NCBI GenBank assembly: GCA_013306675.1
Contig: JABLUY010000178.1
Location: 1-64,000 of the forward strand
Length of the DNA: 64,000 nt
Origin: Thraustochytrium sp. TN22
Lineage: Eukaryota; Sar; Bigyra; Thraustochytrida; Thraustochytriidae
Reading direction: 5' to 3'
Shown: piece by piece, positions 56,111 to 64,000 of the stretch
How the letters are laid out: each line of letters begins with the position of its first letter
Position numbering within the stretch: the first letter of the stretch is position 1
Notes under the pieces: model-generated
Database searches by the model: none
Told to the model about the DNA's origin: nothing
Seen by the model: only the letters and a program-made list of their open reading frames with translations
Position numbers and translations under genes: made by a program

Positions 56111-56660
56111 GCTGCCGGCGAGCTCCCTCGCTCCCTGCTCGCTCGCCGCCGCCGCTGCTGCGAGCCCTGCGCGGGCGCGCTTGGGGCGGGGCGCGGCTGC
56201 GCGCGGAGGCGGCCTGCGCGCGTGCGTGCCTAGCGCGAGCGAGCCGGCGTGCGCGCGGGCGTGCGTGCGGGCGGGCAGGCAGTCTGTCGCGGCGGCGGCC
56301 TCGTGGCCGCGGCGCCGCGCCGCTGCAGCGCGCGGCGCCTTACCGCGGCGCCTGCTCGCGCCGGTCCCCGCGCGCGGCGCCGCTGCTCGGCGCGCCTGGC
56401 CGCGCGCCGCGGGCGCCTTAAGCGCCGCAACGTAGACTCGTGTCGACGCCAGGAGACTTCGGCGCACGCCGCGGCGAGGGCGCCGGCGCGAAGGCGGAGA
56501 AGGGGGAGAAGGAGGCGGAGCAGAGGGAGGAGGAGGCGGCGAAGAACGGCGAGAGGGAGGAGGCCGCGGCAGAACCGGAACGAGCGGGCGCGAGGCGAGG
56601 CGAGGCGAGGCGGGCGCAAGGCGAGGCGAGGCGGGGCGGGGCGAGGCGAGGCGAGGCGCG
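56111..56660. other. Divergent 5' region with GAGGC repeat
   Basis: It lies between NDUFB2 and ATG3. GC-rich sequence ends in a GAGGC/GGGGC run at about 56588-56658 that abuts the ATG3 start codon. No gene is seen. Confidence 0.55.
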
Positions 56661-57605
56661 ATGAGCCTGCTGCATAAGCTGCACAATGTGGCGCACGCGG
56701 TGGGCGAGTACGTGACGCCGGTGCTGCAGGACTCGGCGTTTGAGGAGCGGGGCGTGCTGACGCCGGAGGAGTTCGTGCGCGCGGGCGACCAGCTGGTGCG
56801 CACGTGCCCGACGTGGCAGTGGGCGGCCGGCGACCCGAGCAAGAGGCGCGCGTTCCTGCCGGAGGACAAGCAGTTCCTCATCACGCGCGGCGCCGCGTGC
56901 GAGTGCCGCGTGCGCGACCTGGAGGCAACGTACAACGCGGAGCTCGAGGTGGAGGGCGTGGACGGCGAGGACGACTCGTGGCTCGCGACGCACAACAACC
57001 AGCCGGCGCGCGCCGAAAAGGCAGAGGAACCGCTGGATCTCCGGGCCGTCGCAGACGCCGTGCCAGAGCCTGCGCCTGCGCCTGCGCCCAAGGAGGCGCC
57101 CAAGGAGGCCGCGGCAGAAAATGAGGACGGCTTCATCGATCTGGACGACTTTGTCGAGGAGGGCCTGGACACAGACCAGCAGGCGAAACAGGGCCACGGC
57201 ACAGACGCGCAGCAGGATCAGGAGGACGGCGTGGTGAAGATGCGCACCTACGACCTCAGCATCACGTACGACAAGTACTACCAGACGCCGCGCGTGTGGC
57301 TGCACGGCTACGACGAGCAGCAGCAGCCGCTCTCGGGCGAGGCGGTCATGGAGGACATCATGCAGGACTACGCCAACAAGACCGTCACCATCGAGCCGCA
57401 CCCGCAGCTAGCTGGCGGCGTGCGCTACGCGTCGATCCATCCGTGCAAGCACGCAGACGTCATGAAGAAGATTGTCGCGCAGCTCAACGAGGGCGGCAAG
57501 AAGGCGGACCCAAGTCAGTACCTCTTCATCTTTCTCAAGTTCATCCAGTCCGTTATCCCCACCATCAACTACGACAACACCATCGAGGTTGCTGCGGCCA
57601 TGTAA
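56661..57605 (+). CDS. ATG3: Atg3, E2-like enzyme for Atg8 lipidation
   Basis: A 314-residue autophagy E2 enzyme that transfers Atg8 to phosphatidylethanolamine. The N-terminal amphipathic helix region MSLLHKLHNVAHAVGEYVTP is followed by GVLTPEEFVRAGDQLVRTCP, WQWAAGD and FLITRGAACECR, an acidic flexible insert (residues about 115-195), then RTYDLSITYDKYYQTPRVWL, GYDEQQQPL and the active-site segment SIHPCKHADVMKKI with the catalytic Cys in HPC. The C-terminal FLKFIQSVIPTINYDNT is typical. All key residues are present; length is normal. Confidence 0.95.
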   Translation: MSLLHKLHNVAHAVGEYVTPVLQDSAFEERGVLTPEEFVRAGDQLVRTCPTWQWAAGDPSKRRAFLPEDKQFLITRGAACECRVRDLEATYNAELEVEGVDGEDDSWLATHNNQPARAEKAEEPLDLRAVADAVPEPAPAPAPKEAPKEAAAENEDGFIDLDDFVEEGLDTDQQAKQGHGTDAQQDQEDGVVKMRTYDLSITYDKYYQTPRVWLHGYDEQQQPLSGEAVMEDIMQDYANKTVTIEPHPQLAGGVRYASIHPCKHADVMKKIVAQLNEGGKKADPSQYLFIFLKFIQSVIPTINYDNTIEVAAAM

Positions 57606-57648
57606 GAACCACGAGTGAGCAAGAGGGCCAGCGCAACGGGCAACAACC

Positions 57649-57868
57649 AAGCGAGACCAGCGACCGACGCGGCAACTCCCAAGCGAGACCAGCGGCCGAC
57701 GCGGCAGGTACTAAGCGAGACCTGCGACCGACGCGGCGGGTACCAAGCGAGACCAGCGACCGACGCGGCAGGTACTAAGCGAGACCTGCGACCGACGCGG
57801 TGGCTACCAAGCGAGACCAGCGACCGACGCGGCGGGTACCAAGCGAGACCAGCGACCGACGCGGCAAC
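57649..57868. repeat. 32-bp minisatellite, seven units
   Basis: Seven units of AAGCGAGACCAGCGACCGAC followed by GCGGCAGGTACC-like sequence start at 57649, 57681, 57713, 57745, 57777, 57809 and 57841. Two subtypes alternate in part (AGACCAGC with GGGTACC, AGACCTGC with GGTACT), suggesting duplication of a two-unit block. It lies just after the ATG3 stop. Confidence 0.95.
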
Positions 57869-58056
57869 AAGCTTTACCTTTGATGGCGTTCACTTTTCAG
57901 TAAATGCGATGGAAGCTCTGTACACAATGCAGGCGGTATGATTGCAACTTGTAAGTTACCACCCACTGGCTGATCAAGAGAAGATCTGAAGCGCCCAGCA
58001 GACATGACGAAAGAGGAAGCCGCGCTCCTCATTCACAGTCAGAATCTCGACATACA

Positions 58057-58084
58057 CTAGCTAGCTAGCTAGCTAGCTAGGCTA
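58057..58084. repeat. (CTAG)n repeat
   Basis: About seven CTAG units; related CTAG-rich strings occur near 47600 and 3620. Confidence 0.9.
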
Positions 58085-58570
58085 GAGGCTACCTGGCCCG
58101 AGCCCTGAGCTTGAACGCGCTTACGATCCGGAGGTGGCGACGCCGGCGTGAGTGGGCCACGAAAGACGCCGCGATCAGAGACTAGGGTGCGTTGAACAGC
58201 AAAGAAGGAAGGAGCACAAAACATAGATGGCCACCCTGCTGCGCCAGAAACTGGGACACTGCTACAAATGCATTGCTCCTGGACGTTGGTGAAGTGCAGC
58301 ACTTCAGCGCCGCTTCTTGGACCTTCGTTGTCGTGTTCGTCGTGTTCGTGGTTGACGACGAGAAGGCCAGCAGCCCCAGCGGCAGCTGCAACTTCGACAG
58401 AGTTGCAACCGGAAGCGAGCGCGAAGGCCACTGGGCCGGAGGGAGGCGGTGACGTGGGAAGCGACAAGTCCAGCGCTGTGCACGAGGCGCACTCAATCGT
58501 CGCGATGAACGTTGTATCAGTTAGCTGGAGGAAGACAACGGCGGCGAGGAGAGTAAAGCGGATGAGCTGG
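58069..58570 (-). CDS. Possible hypothetical protein, weak support
   Basis: A minus-strand frame lacking an ATG has a hydrophobic helix (FTLLAAVVFLQLTDTTFIAT) followed by CASCTALDLSLPTSPPPSGP and then AVFAL-like and GLLVVNHEHDEHD stretches, reminiscent of a secreted protein behind a signal peptide. The N-terminus would need an upstream exon. The 3' end runs into the CTAG repeat. I cannot assign a family and regard it as uncertain. Confidence 0.2.
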
Positions 58571-60177
58571 ACGAAAGAAGAAGGACGCCAATGACCGCAG
58601 CAGTCGCGGCCGACGCCATCTGCTTAGCAGCGAGACCGCGACTGCTGCGGTCACGGCCAGCGTCGCTTCGCAGCTTGTTGAGGGACGGTGTACAACAGGG
58701 TCCGAGTCAGGATGGGGAATCACTCTGAGCGAGGACTGGATGCCCGGCCAGCCCTCAAAGGGGCGTCTGGCAACGCACCGGCCAGCACCGAGGGATCCTA
58801 TCGGAGGTACATTCGGCCAACTCTATTGCACGTGCGGCGGTCGCCTGTCGCGCTCATGATGCCGCTGGTCTGCCTGTCCATGCTCTATGTCGCTACAAGA
58901 CATGAGATGTGGTCGCTGAAGGCTTCGCGGTCCGCGCTGGTACGAGCGGGCGCATGAGCCTATTGGTCGCCGACAATTGCCGGGGTCTTGGCGCCTTTCG
59001 CTACTGTGAACTTGCCGCTCTTGGCGCTCGGGCGTGCCTGCTAGGCTGGTGCGCGGGCGGGTCCTTCTTCGACAACATCGCGAGCGCGTCTGGCGAGGCG
59101 TGGGACTGGCGCCGTGTTGCTCATGGTTTCGGCTTTTTCGCTCGCGCAGGGCTTACAGAACGTGCACGGCACGAAGTTGGTCAACTCTGCCTTTTCGCAG
59201 GCGCTGCGGCCTGGACCCTTTGCAGCAAGTCAAGCCCGAGCCTCGGCGCCTTCACGAACACGAGGCGAGCTCACCGCGCTTCTGCTCGAAGGACGCGACG
59301 AAAACACCGCAAACCTCGCGAGCGCGCGCTCTCACCGAGGTCATGGATGCTGCCGGTGATCGCGGAAACCGTGGAGGCGCGGGATGAATGCGAGCATCGT
59401 CGGTATGACGTTCCGCTTCGGCTTGTTGCCGTCCGCGGACTCCAGCTGCGCCTGTTGCGAGCCGAGCCCGCCTGTGCGCATCCCGTTTAAGGTGGCGTCG
59501 CTCGTCCCGGTCCAAAGGCCACGTTTCCCAAGTTCTTCGCCCGCGCCCGCCGTGGGATCTGAGTGCAAGGGCGCTCACCGTTCAATGCCGCATGGAGTTC
59601 TACGCGCGGTCCCTGCTCTTGAGTGTGACCGCAACCTGGACTTGTTTTGAAAGCTGCTCGTGCTCCTGCCGGCCGCGGGCGGCGGCCTGGACATGAAGAG
59701 GACATTCATCGCAAGAGTTTCCAATCGTGTTCATTCGAACTTGTCTGGAAGCTGCGGTTTCCTTGTCGATGCGGACGGCACGTGCAATTGTGCAGGCTGT
59801 TCAGGCAACCGCCAGCATGGCATCGAGTACATGGAAATGCACTGCCGCTCGACAGCCGTGGTGTCCATGTCGAGCAGGCCCTTGAGCTTGACCCTCCGCC
59901 AGCGAGCGTGCCAACCAACGGGAATCTCCAACTGGTTGCGCGCTGGTTGGCTGGCTGGCTGGCCTCCGGCACCTGCGTTCTCCGGCTGGTTAGCAAGGTT
60001 CAAAGCACAAGCACAAGTCAAGCTCGACGGGCCTCCGGCACCTTTGTTCTCCGTCTGGGTCAGCAAGCACGCACGCAGCTCGACTACAAGGTTCAAACAA
60101 CAAGCCAAGCTCAACACTTATCAGTCATGACATGAACACGATTGGAAGATCTTGCGATGATAATTCTACGACGCTTC

Positions 60178-61230
60178 TTAAAGCAGGCACGAAGACTGAA
60201 AGATCATCGACGTCACAACCCACGGCTCCATGTTGGAGGCCGGGCGGCGGTCCTCAAAGTAGCCGTAGCCGTCCTCCTTGGTCTGGTTGCCGACACGGAC
60301 CGAGGCGCCGCGGTTGGCAATGCCCCAGGAGAACTCCTCCATGGAGGCAGTCTCATGGCGGCCGGTCAGGCGCTTCTCGTTGCCCTCACCGTAGGCCAGG
60401 ATGTGCTCGGCGTGGCGCTTGCCGAGCTTCTCAATGGCCGGGATGATGTAGTTCTCAAGGCCGTCCGGCTCCTCGCGCATCTGCTTGGTGGAGAAGTTGG
60501 TGTGGCAGCCGGCACCGTTCCAGTCGCCCGGGACGGGCTTGGGGTCGAAGCTGGGGATGACACCGTAGCCCTCGCACACGCGGAGGAGGATGTAGCGGGA
60601 CATGTGGTGGTGGTCACCGGCGTCAATGCCGACGCAGGGGCCAACCTGGTACTCCCACTGGCCGGGCATGACCTCGGCGTTGATGCCCGAGATGTTGATG
60701 CCGGCGACGAGGCACTTGGCGAGGTGCTCCTCGACGATCTCGCGGCCGAAGGCGACGTCGGCACCAGCGGCGCAGTAGTACGGGCCCTGGGGGCCGGGGT
60801 AGCCGAGCTGGACGGTGGGGCCGCCGAACGCGCGCGCCTTGGACTTGGGCCAGCCGAGCGGGGTGCCGTCCTTGAACATGGTGTACTCCTGCTCAATGCC
60901 GAACCACGGCTCGAGCTCCGGGGCCTGGTCGAAGATCTCCTTGGCCGGGGCGCGGTGGTTGGTGGGGATGGGCTCGCCCTGCGGGGTGTACGTGTCGCAG
61001 AGGACGAGGACGTTGTTGCCGCCGCGGAAGGGGTCCGGGAAGACGGCCTGGGGCTGGAGGATGACCTCGGAGTCGTGGCCGGGGGCCTGGCCGGTGGACG
61101 AGCCGTCGTAGTTCCACTGCGACAGGTCGCCGAGCTTGACCGACTTCTTGTTGAACATCACCTTGGTCTTGCAGCGGTAGCCGCCGGCGGCGTCCAGCCA
61201 CACATACTCGGCGAGCACGTAGTCGGGCAT
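60178..61230 (-). CDS. Glutamine synthetase type II, copy 1
   Basis: A 350-residue eukaryotic GSII enzyme making glutamine from glutamate, ammonia and ATP. It begins [20 protein letters not shown] and carries [16 protein letters not shown] (Asp50-loop equivalent), the metal-binding [28 protein letters not shown], the ATP-binding [27 protein letters not shown] and [12 protein letters not shown]. All active-site blocks are present. A second copy diverges from it at 63446 and shares most residues in the first half, so the pair arose by inverted duplication. No organelle presequence is visible, suggesting a cytosolic enzyme. Confidence 0.97.
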   Translation of the reverse strand: MPDYVLAEYVWLDAAGGYRCKTKVMFNKKSVKLGDLSQWNYDGSSTGQAPGHDSEVILQPQAVFPDPFRGGNNVLVLCDTYTPQGEPIPTNHRAPAKEIFDQAPELEPWFGIEQEYTMFKDGTPLGWPKSKARAFGGPTVQLGYPGPQGPYYCAAGADVAFGREIVEEHLAKCLVAGINISGINAEVMPGQWEYQVGPCVGIDAGDHHHMSRYILLRVCEGYGVIPSFDPKPVPGDWNGAGCHTNFSTKQMREEPDGLENYIIPAIEKLGKRHAEHILAYGEGNEKRLTGRHETASMEEFSWGIANRGASVRVGNQTKEDGYGYFEDRRPASNMEPWVVTSMIFQSSCLL

Positions 61231-63445
61231 CTTGTTGCTTGGTGGAGAAGAGGTTGCTGTTCGGGAGCTCGCTCTTGCTTGCAGGTCTGCTGCGATCGAT
61301 CCTTGGCTGCAGCAGCTCGCGCCATCGCGGCACAAAGCCCCGAACGCTGCGGCGCCCAGTGGGCGAGTTTCGCCGAGGGGAGGCTCCACTGGCGCCATCT
61401 TTTTCCTGCGACCCCCCTCCCGCTCCACTGGCCCGGGGCCGCCCTCTGCTCGTGCCCGCAGCCGCCCCCCGTGGGGGGGATTTCGGCACGTGTGCTCCGC
61501 CCCGCCCACTGGGTGGGAAAGGACGCCTCCCGGGGCCGCGCGTCATGTTGTCCTAGTGCGTGCACTACGTGACTCTTACCTTGCGGGAGTCTCCCGTAGC
61601 TCGTCAGGCCCGAGGAAACGCCGACAAAAAATGGAAAAAGAAAAGAACAAGAGTGCCGAAGCAGCGCAGGTTGGCTCAGTATGACTGGCTGCTGCCTCGT
61701 GCCAAGTCCAGGCGAGGCAAGGCAAGGCAGGCCAGCCACCGCGCGCCGGCACAAGCATGGCAAGTCGCGCTTGCGGCGCTGGCTGGCGTGTGCGAGCGGA
61801 TGGTTGCTGGCAGCCCGACGCCGTCTCTGACTCACACTGCCAGCGCGGCACTGCACGGCGTGGCTGCGTGCGCGCGTGCACACCGACCGCGCGCCGCGAG
61901 CGCCGCGAGCAGCCGCGAGCAGCCGCCCTGGCCCAGTCGCGCCCAGTCGCCAGTGATGGGATGGCAGGCGGGCAGGCAGGCAGGCAGGCAGGCAGGAGGC
62001 CGCAGCCACCCAGCCAGTGGATAGCCAGCAGCCAGCCAGCCAGCCAGCGGCGGCGGCCGGGCGGCCCGGCGGCCGGCCGGGGAGCGAGCCGAGCGAGTCG
62101 CGGGGGCTGGAGGCGGGGCGAGGCGAGGCGGGGCTAGGCAGAGCCGCGCGCGCAGCGCGCGCGCAGCTGCGCGCGCGCGCGAGCCAGAGGGGCTGCAGTG
62201 CGAGCCGGAGCCTCGTGCCTGCTCGGAGCCCAAGTAAGCAAGTGACAAGAGCAAAAGTGCCAACCGATCCAGTCAAGCTGTGTTTTCCAGGCTGTGCCTT
62301 GTGCGGCTTGTGCACAACCAGCTTGTGCAGCCATGGCAGGTGGAGCTGTGCTCTTGTGCTTCAAGTTTGTGTGCACGCACGCGCGGCGCAGCGCAGCGCA
62401 GCACAGCACAGCACCGCATCGGCCACGCCCTCGGCATCGCACTGCACGCGTGCTTGCTCGCTCGTGATCGCTCGCGATGGATGGTGATGGCTCCGAGGCC
62501 GAGTCCGAGTCCCGGCCTGCCTGCCGTGACTGGCTGCGCAGGTGCGTGGCTCGTGATGCCTGCCTTTTGGCGCAGATCCAGCCCGGCCGGCGCGGCCACG
62601 GCTGTGAGCGAGTCCAGGCCGCAAGAATCACTGCACACACGCTGCCTGGACTGCCTGCCAGTGCCTGCTTGAGGCGCGGAGACGCTGGGACTGAGTCTTG
62701 CTTGTGCACGCGCGTGCCTGCCTGGCCGCGAGAGCGAGAGAGAGTGAGTGGAGGCGCGGCGGGCCGCTCAGCGCACAGCAAAGCAGAGCAAAGCAAAGCG
62801 TAAGAATCAACGCGAGGCCTGCAGTGGCAGCGCAAAGCACAGCAAAGCACAGCGCCAGTGACTCCGTGGAGTCCGTGCGACAGGCTGGCTGGCTGGCTGG
62901 CCGCAAGACTCAGCACTCCACCGCACTGCGCTGCACCGCGCTGCTCGCCATCGCCGCGCGCGCCCTCCGCTAGCGGCGCCCTGGCAGCGGGAACGCTACG
63001 GCGCCGCCCGGGCGGCTCCCACGTGGGCGGGAAAACTGCTCGCACCCGTTTCCCGGAGGAGACGCCCGCTCGGCGTCCCGGCCCGTGCTGCGGACCAAAG
63101 ATTGCCGGCGGAGGCGCCCTGCTTGCTCCCCGTGCTGCGCGGCCGCCGTGCTCGCCGCGCTTCTTTCTACCAGGGCCAGTCAGGCCCGGCGCCTGTGCAC
63201 TGCTCGCCCGCCCGCGCCAGCTGTCTGCTCGCGCGCGCGAGGTCTGCACACCTCTCCTCTCACCCATCCTCCTCTGGCGCCTCAGCTCCAGCTCAGCAGG
63301 CGGCGGCATCCCCGTAATTGGCTTGGCGCGGCGTCGCGGCCATCGGTCCGGCGGTGGCGGACGTCCAGCGCGAGCACGAGCAGCTCGGCGTCGCGCAGCT
63401 CTGCAGCAGCAGCAGCAGCAGCAGCAGCACAGGAGCCAAGCGAAG
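61231..63445. other. Divergent region between two glutamine synthetase genes
   Basis: 2.2 kb without a convincing gene. It includes a GGCA run at about 61963-61997, CAGC units at about 62024-62048, GAGGCGAGGC near 62105-62125, alternating CGCGCGAG near 62150-62190, AGCACAGC/AGCAAAGC repeats near 62391-62410 and 62775-62840, and a CAG run at about 63402-63430 just before the copy 2 start. The long frames seen here are compositional. Promoters of both genes must lie within. Confidence 0.55.
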
Positions 63446-64000
63446 ATGACGGTCATCGCGGAGTACGTGTGGATTGACGCCGAGGGCGGCCTGCGCTCCA
63501 AGTCGCGGGTCATCTACAAGAAGGACTCGGTCAAGCTCAAGGACCTGCCGAGGTGGAACTACGACGGCTCGTCCACCGGCCAGGCCCCCGGCGATGACTC
63601 CGAGGTGATCCTCTACCCGTGCGCCGTCTACCTGGACCCCTTCCGCGGCGGCAACAACGTGCTCGTCATGTGCGACACGTACACGCCGCAGGGCGAGCCC
63701 ATCCCCACCAACACCCGCTACGGCGCCAACCTCATCCTCGAGGCCGGCAAGAAGGAGATCCCGTGGTTCGGCATTGAGCAGGAGTACACCATGTTCAAGG
63801 ACGGCGCTCCGCTCGGCTGGCCCTCGTCCAAGGCCCGCGCCTTTGGCGGGCCCACCCACACGCTCGGCTACCCGGGCCCGCAGGGCCCGTACTACTGCGC
63901 CGCCGGCGCCGACGTCTCTTTCGGCCGCGAGATCGTCGAGGAGCACCTCGCCAAGTGCATCTACGCCGGCCTCAAGGTCTCCGGCATCAACGCCGAGGTC
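63446..64000 (+). CDS. Glutamine synthetase type II, copy 2 (cut by window end)
   Basis: The first 185 codons of a second GSII, open to the window edge. It begins [20 protein letters not shown] and has [58 protein letters not shown] and [20 protein letters not shown], closely matching copy 1. Differences concentrate in the first 25 residues and around the [16 protein letters not shown] segment, where copy 1 reads [16 protein letters not shown] and is slightly different in length. A CAG run lies 15 bp upstream of the ATG. The two genes are head to head, 2.2 kb apart. Confidence 0.96.
   Translation, partial: MTVIAEYVWIDAEGGLRSKSRVIYKKDSVKLKDLPRWNYDGSSTGQAPGDDSEVILYPCAVYLDPFRGGNNVLVMCDTYTPQGEPIPTNTRYGANLILEAGKKEIPWFGIEQEYTMFKDGAPLGWPSSKARAFGGPTHTLGYPGPQGPYYCAAGADVSFGREIVEEHLAKCIYAGLKVSGINAEV

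Larger units (their letters stand above)
57606..60177. other. Long region without a confident gene
   Basis: It starts with the 32-bp minisatellite (57649-57868). A CTAG run lies at 58057-58084. A possible minus-strand frame at 58069-58570 is listed separately. From 58.6 to 60.1 kb several plus frames have ordinary but unassigned stretches, for example around 59114 (a hydrophobic MLLMVSAFSLAQ start) and 59695 (MKRTFIARVSNRVHSNLSGS), none with family resemblance or joinable by evident splice sites. Gene relics or short secreted-protein genes are possible. Confidence 0.4.

Noticed and set aside
57649-57868. CRISPR array
   Set aside because: Units are contiguous tandem repeats without unique spacers, and the genome is eukaryotic.
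58600-60130. Several 80-190-codon plus frames, some starting with hydrophobic stretches
   Set aside because: None has a recognisable domain or a clear splice connection; composition alone could explain them, so they are described only within the gap entry.
62134-63513. 459-codon minus-strand frame between the glutamine synthetase genes
   Set aside because: It is poly-Cys and Arg/Ala-rich from the CAG run and GC-rich DNA, without any domain signature.

Overview
The window is nuclear DNA from a GC-rich, intron-poor microbial eukaryote. Eukaryote-only genes are present: a 26S proteasome ATPase, Atg3, BRX1, EBP2, CFAP61, a complex I NDUFB2-type subunit and type II glutamine synthetase. Four short introns (70-90 bp, starting GTACGT or GTGAGT and ending CAG) can be read directly because they rejoin open frames. 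CFAP61 implies a flagellated stage, and a mitochondrial HslV protease and HGGG-type Cys/His repeat proteins are common in protists. A stramenopile, perhaps a thraustochytrid, would fit, but this is inference from gene content.

Layout. 1-550: CAG-rich repeats and the probable 3' end of a Gln/His-rich gene. 1.4-11 kb: four plus-strand genes, namely a MICAL-like flavin monooxygenase, two paralogous TPR proteins and an ankyrin-repeat protein. 11-19 kb: MYG1 and a membrane-anchored GT60-like glycosyltransferase head to head, then an EEP-fold protein carrying an inserted FN3 domain and a lipid-anchored MGC protein. 18.6-21.3 kb: repeat-rich with no convincing gene. 21-32 kb: GH27 alpha-galactosidase, an atypical SDR, a six-repeat MYB protein, glutathione synthetase and a CaMKK-like kinase with a very large activation-segment insertion. 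32-42 kb: HslV, a multipass membrane protein, EBP2, an HMA-HMA-2OG-dioxygenase fusion and CFAP61. 42-49 kb: two Cys/His-repeat genes, Rpt4 and a two-exon ribokinase. 49-58 kb: a large helical protein, a coiled-coil protein, BRX1, NDUFB2 and Atg3. 57.6-60.2 kb: a 32-bp minisatellite and mostly anonymous DNA. 60.2-64 kb: two divergent glutamine synthetase II genes, the second cut by the window edge.

Genes are packed with 60-900 bp between them, often as divergent pairs with short shared 5' regions and convergent pairs with close stops. There is no operon-like functional clustering, although two 60S ribosome biogenesis factors (EBP2, BRX1), two proteolysis components (HslV, Rpt4) and glutamine/glutathione enzymes occur. 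The most unusual items are the HMA-HMA-dioxygenase fusion, the FN3-split EEP protein lacking catalytic residues, the double 3R-MYB protein and the kinase with about 230 extra residues between DFG and the APE-like motif. GAGGC and GGCA tandem repeats recur in intergenic DNA and abut several start codons. No virus-derived element, transposon, tRNA or rRNA was recognised.
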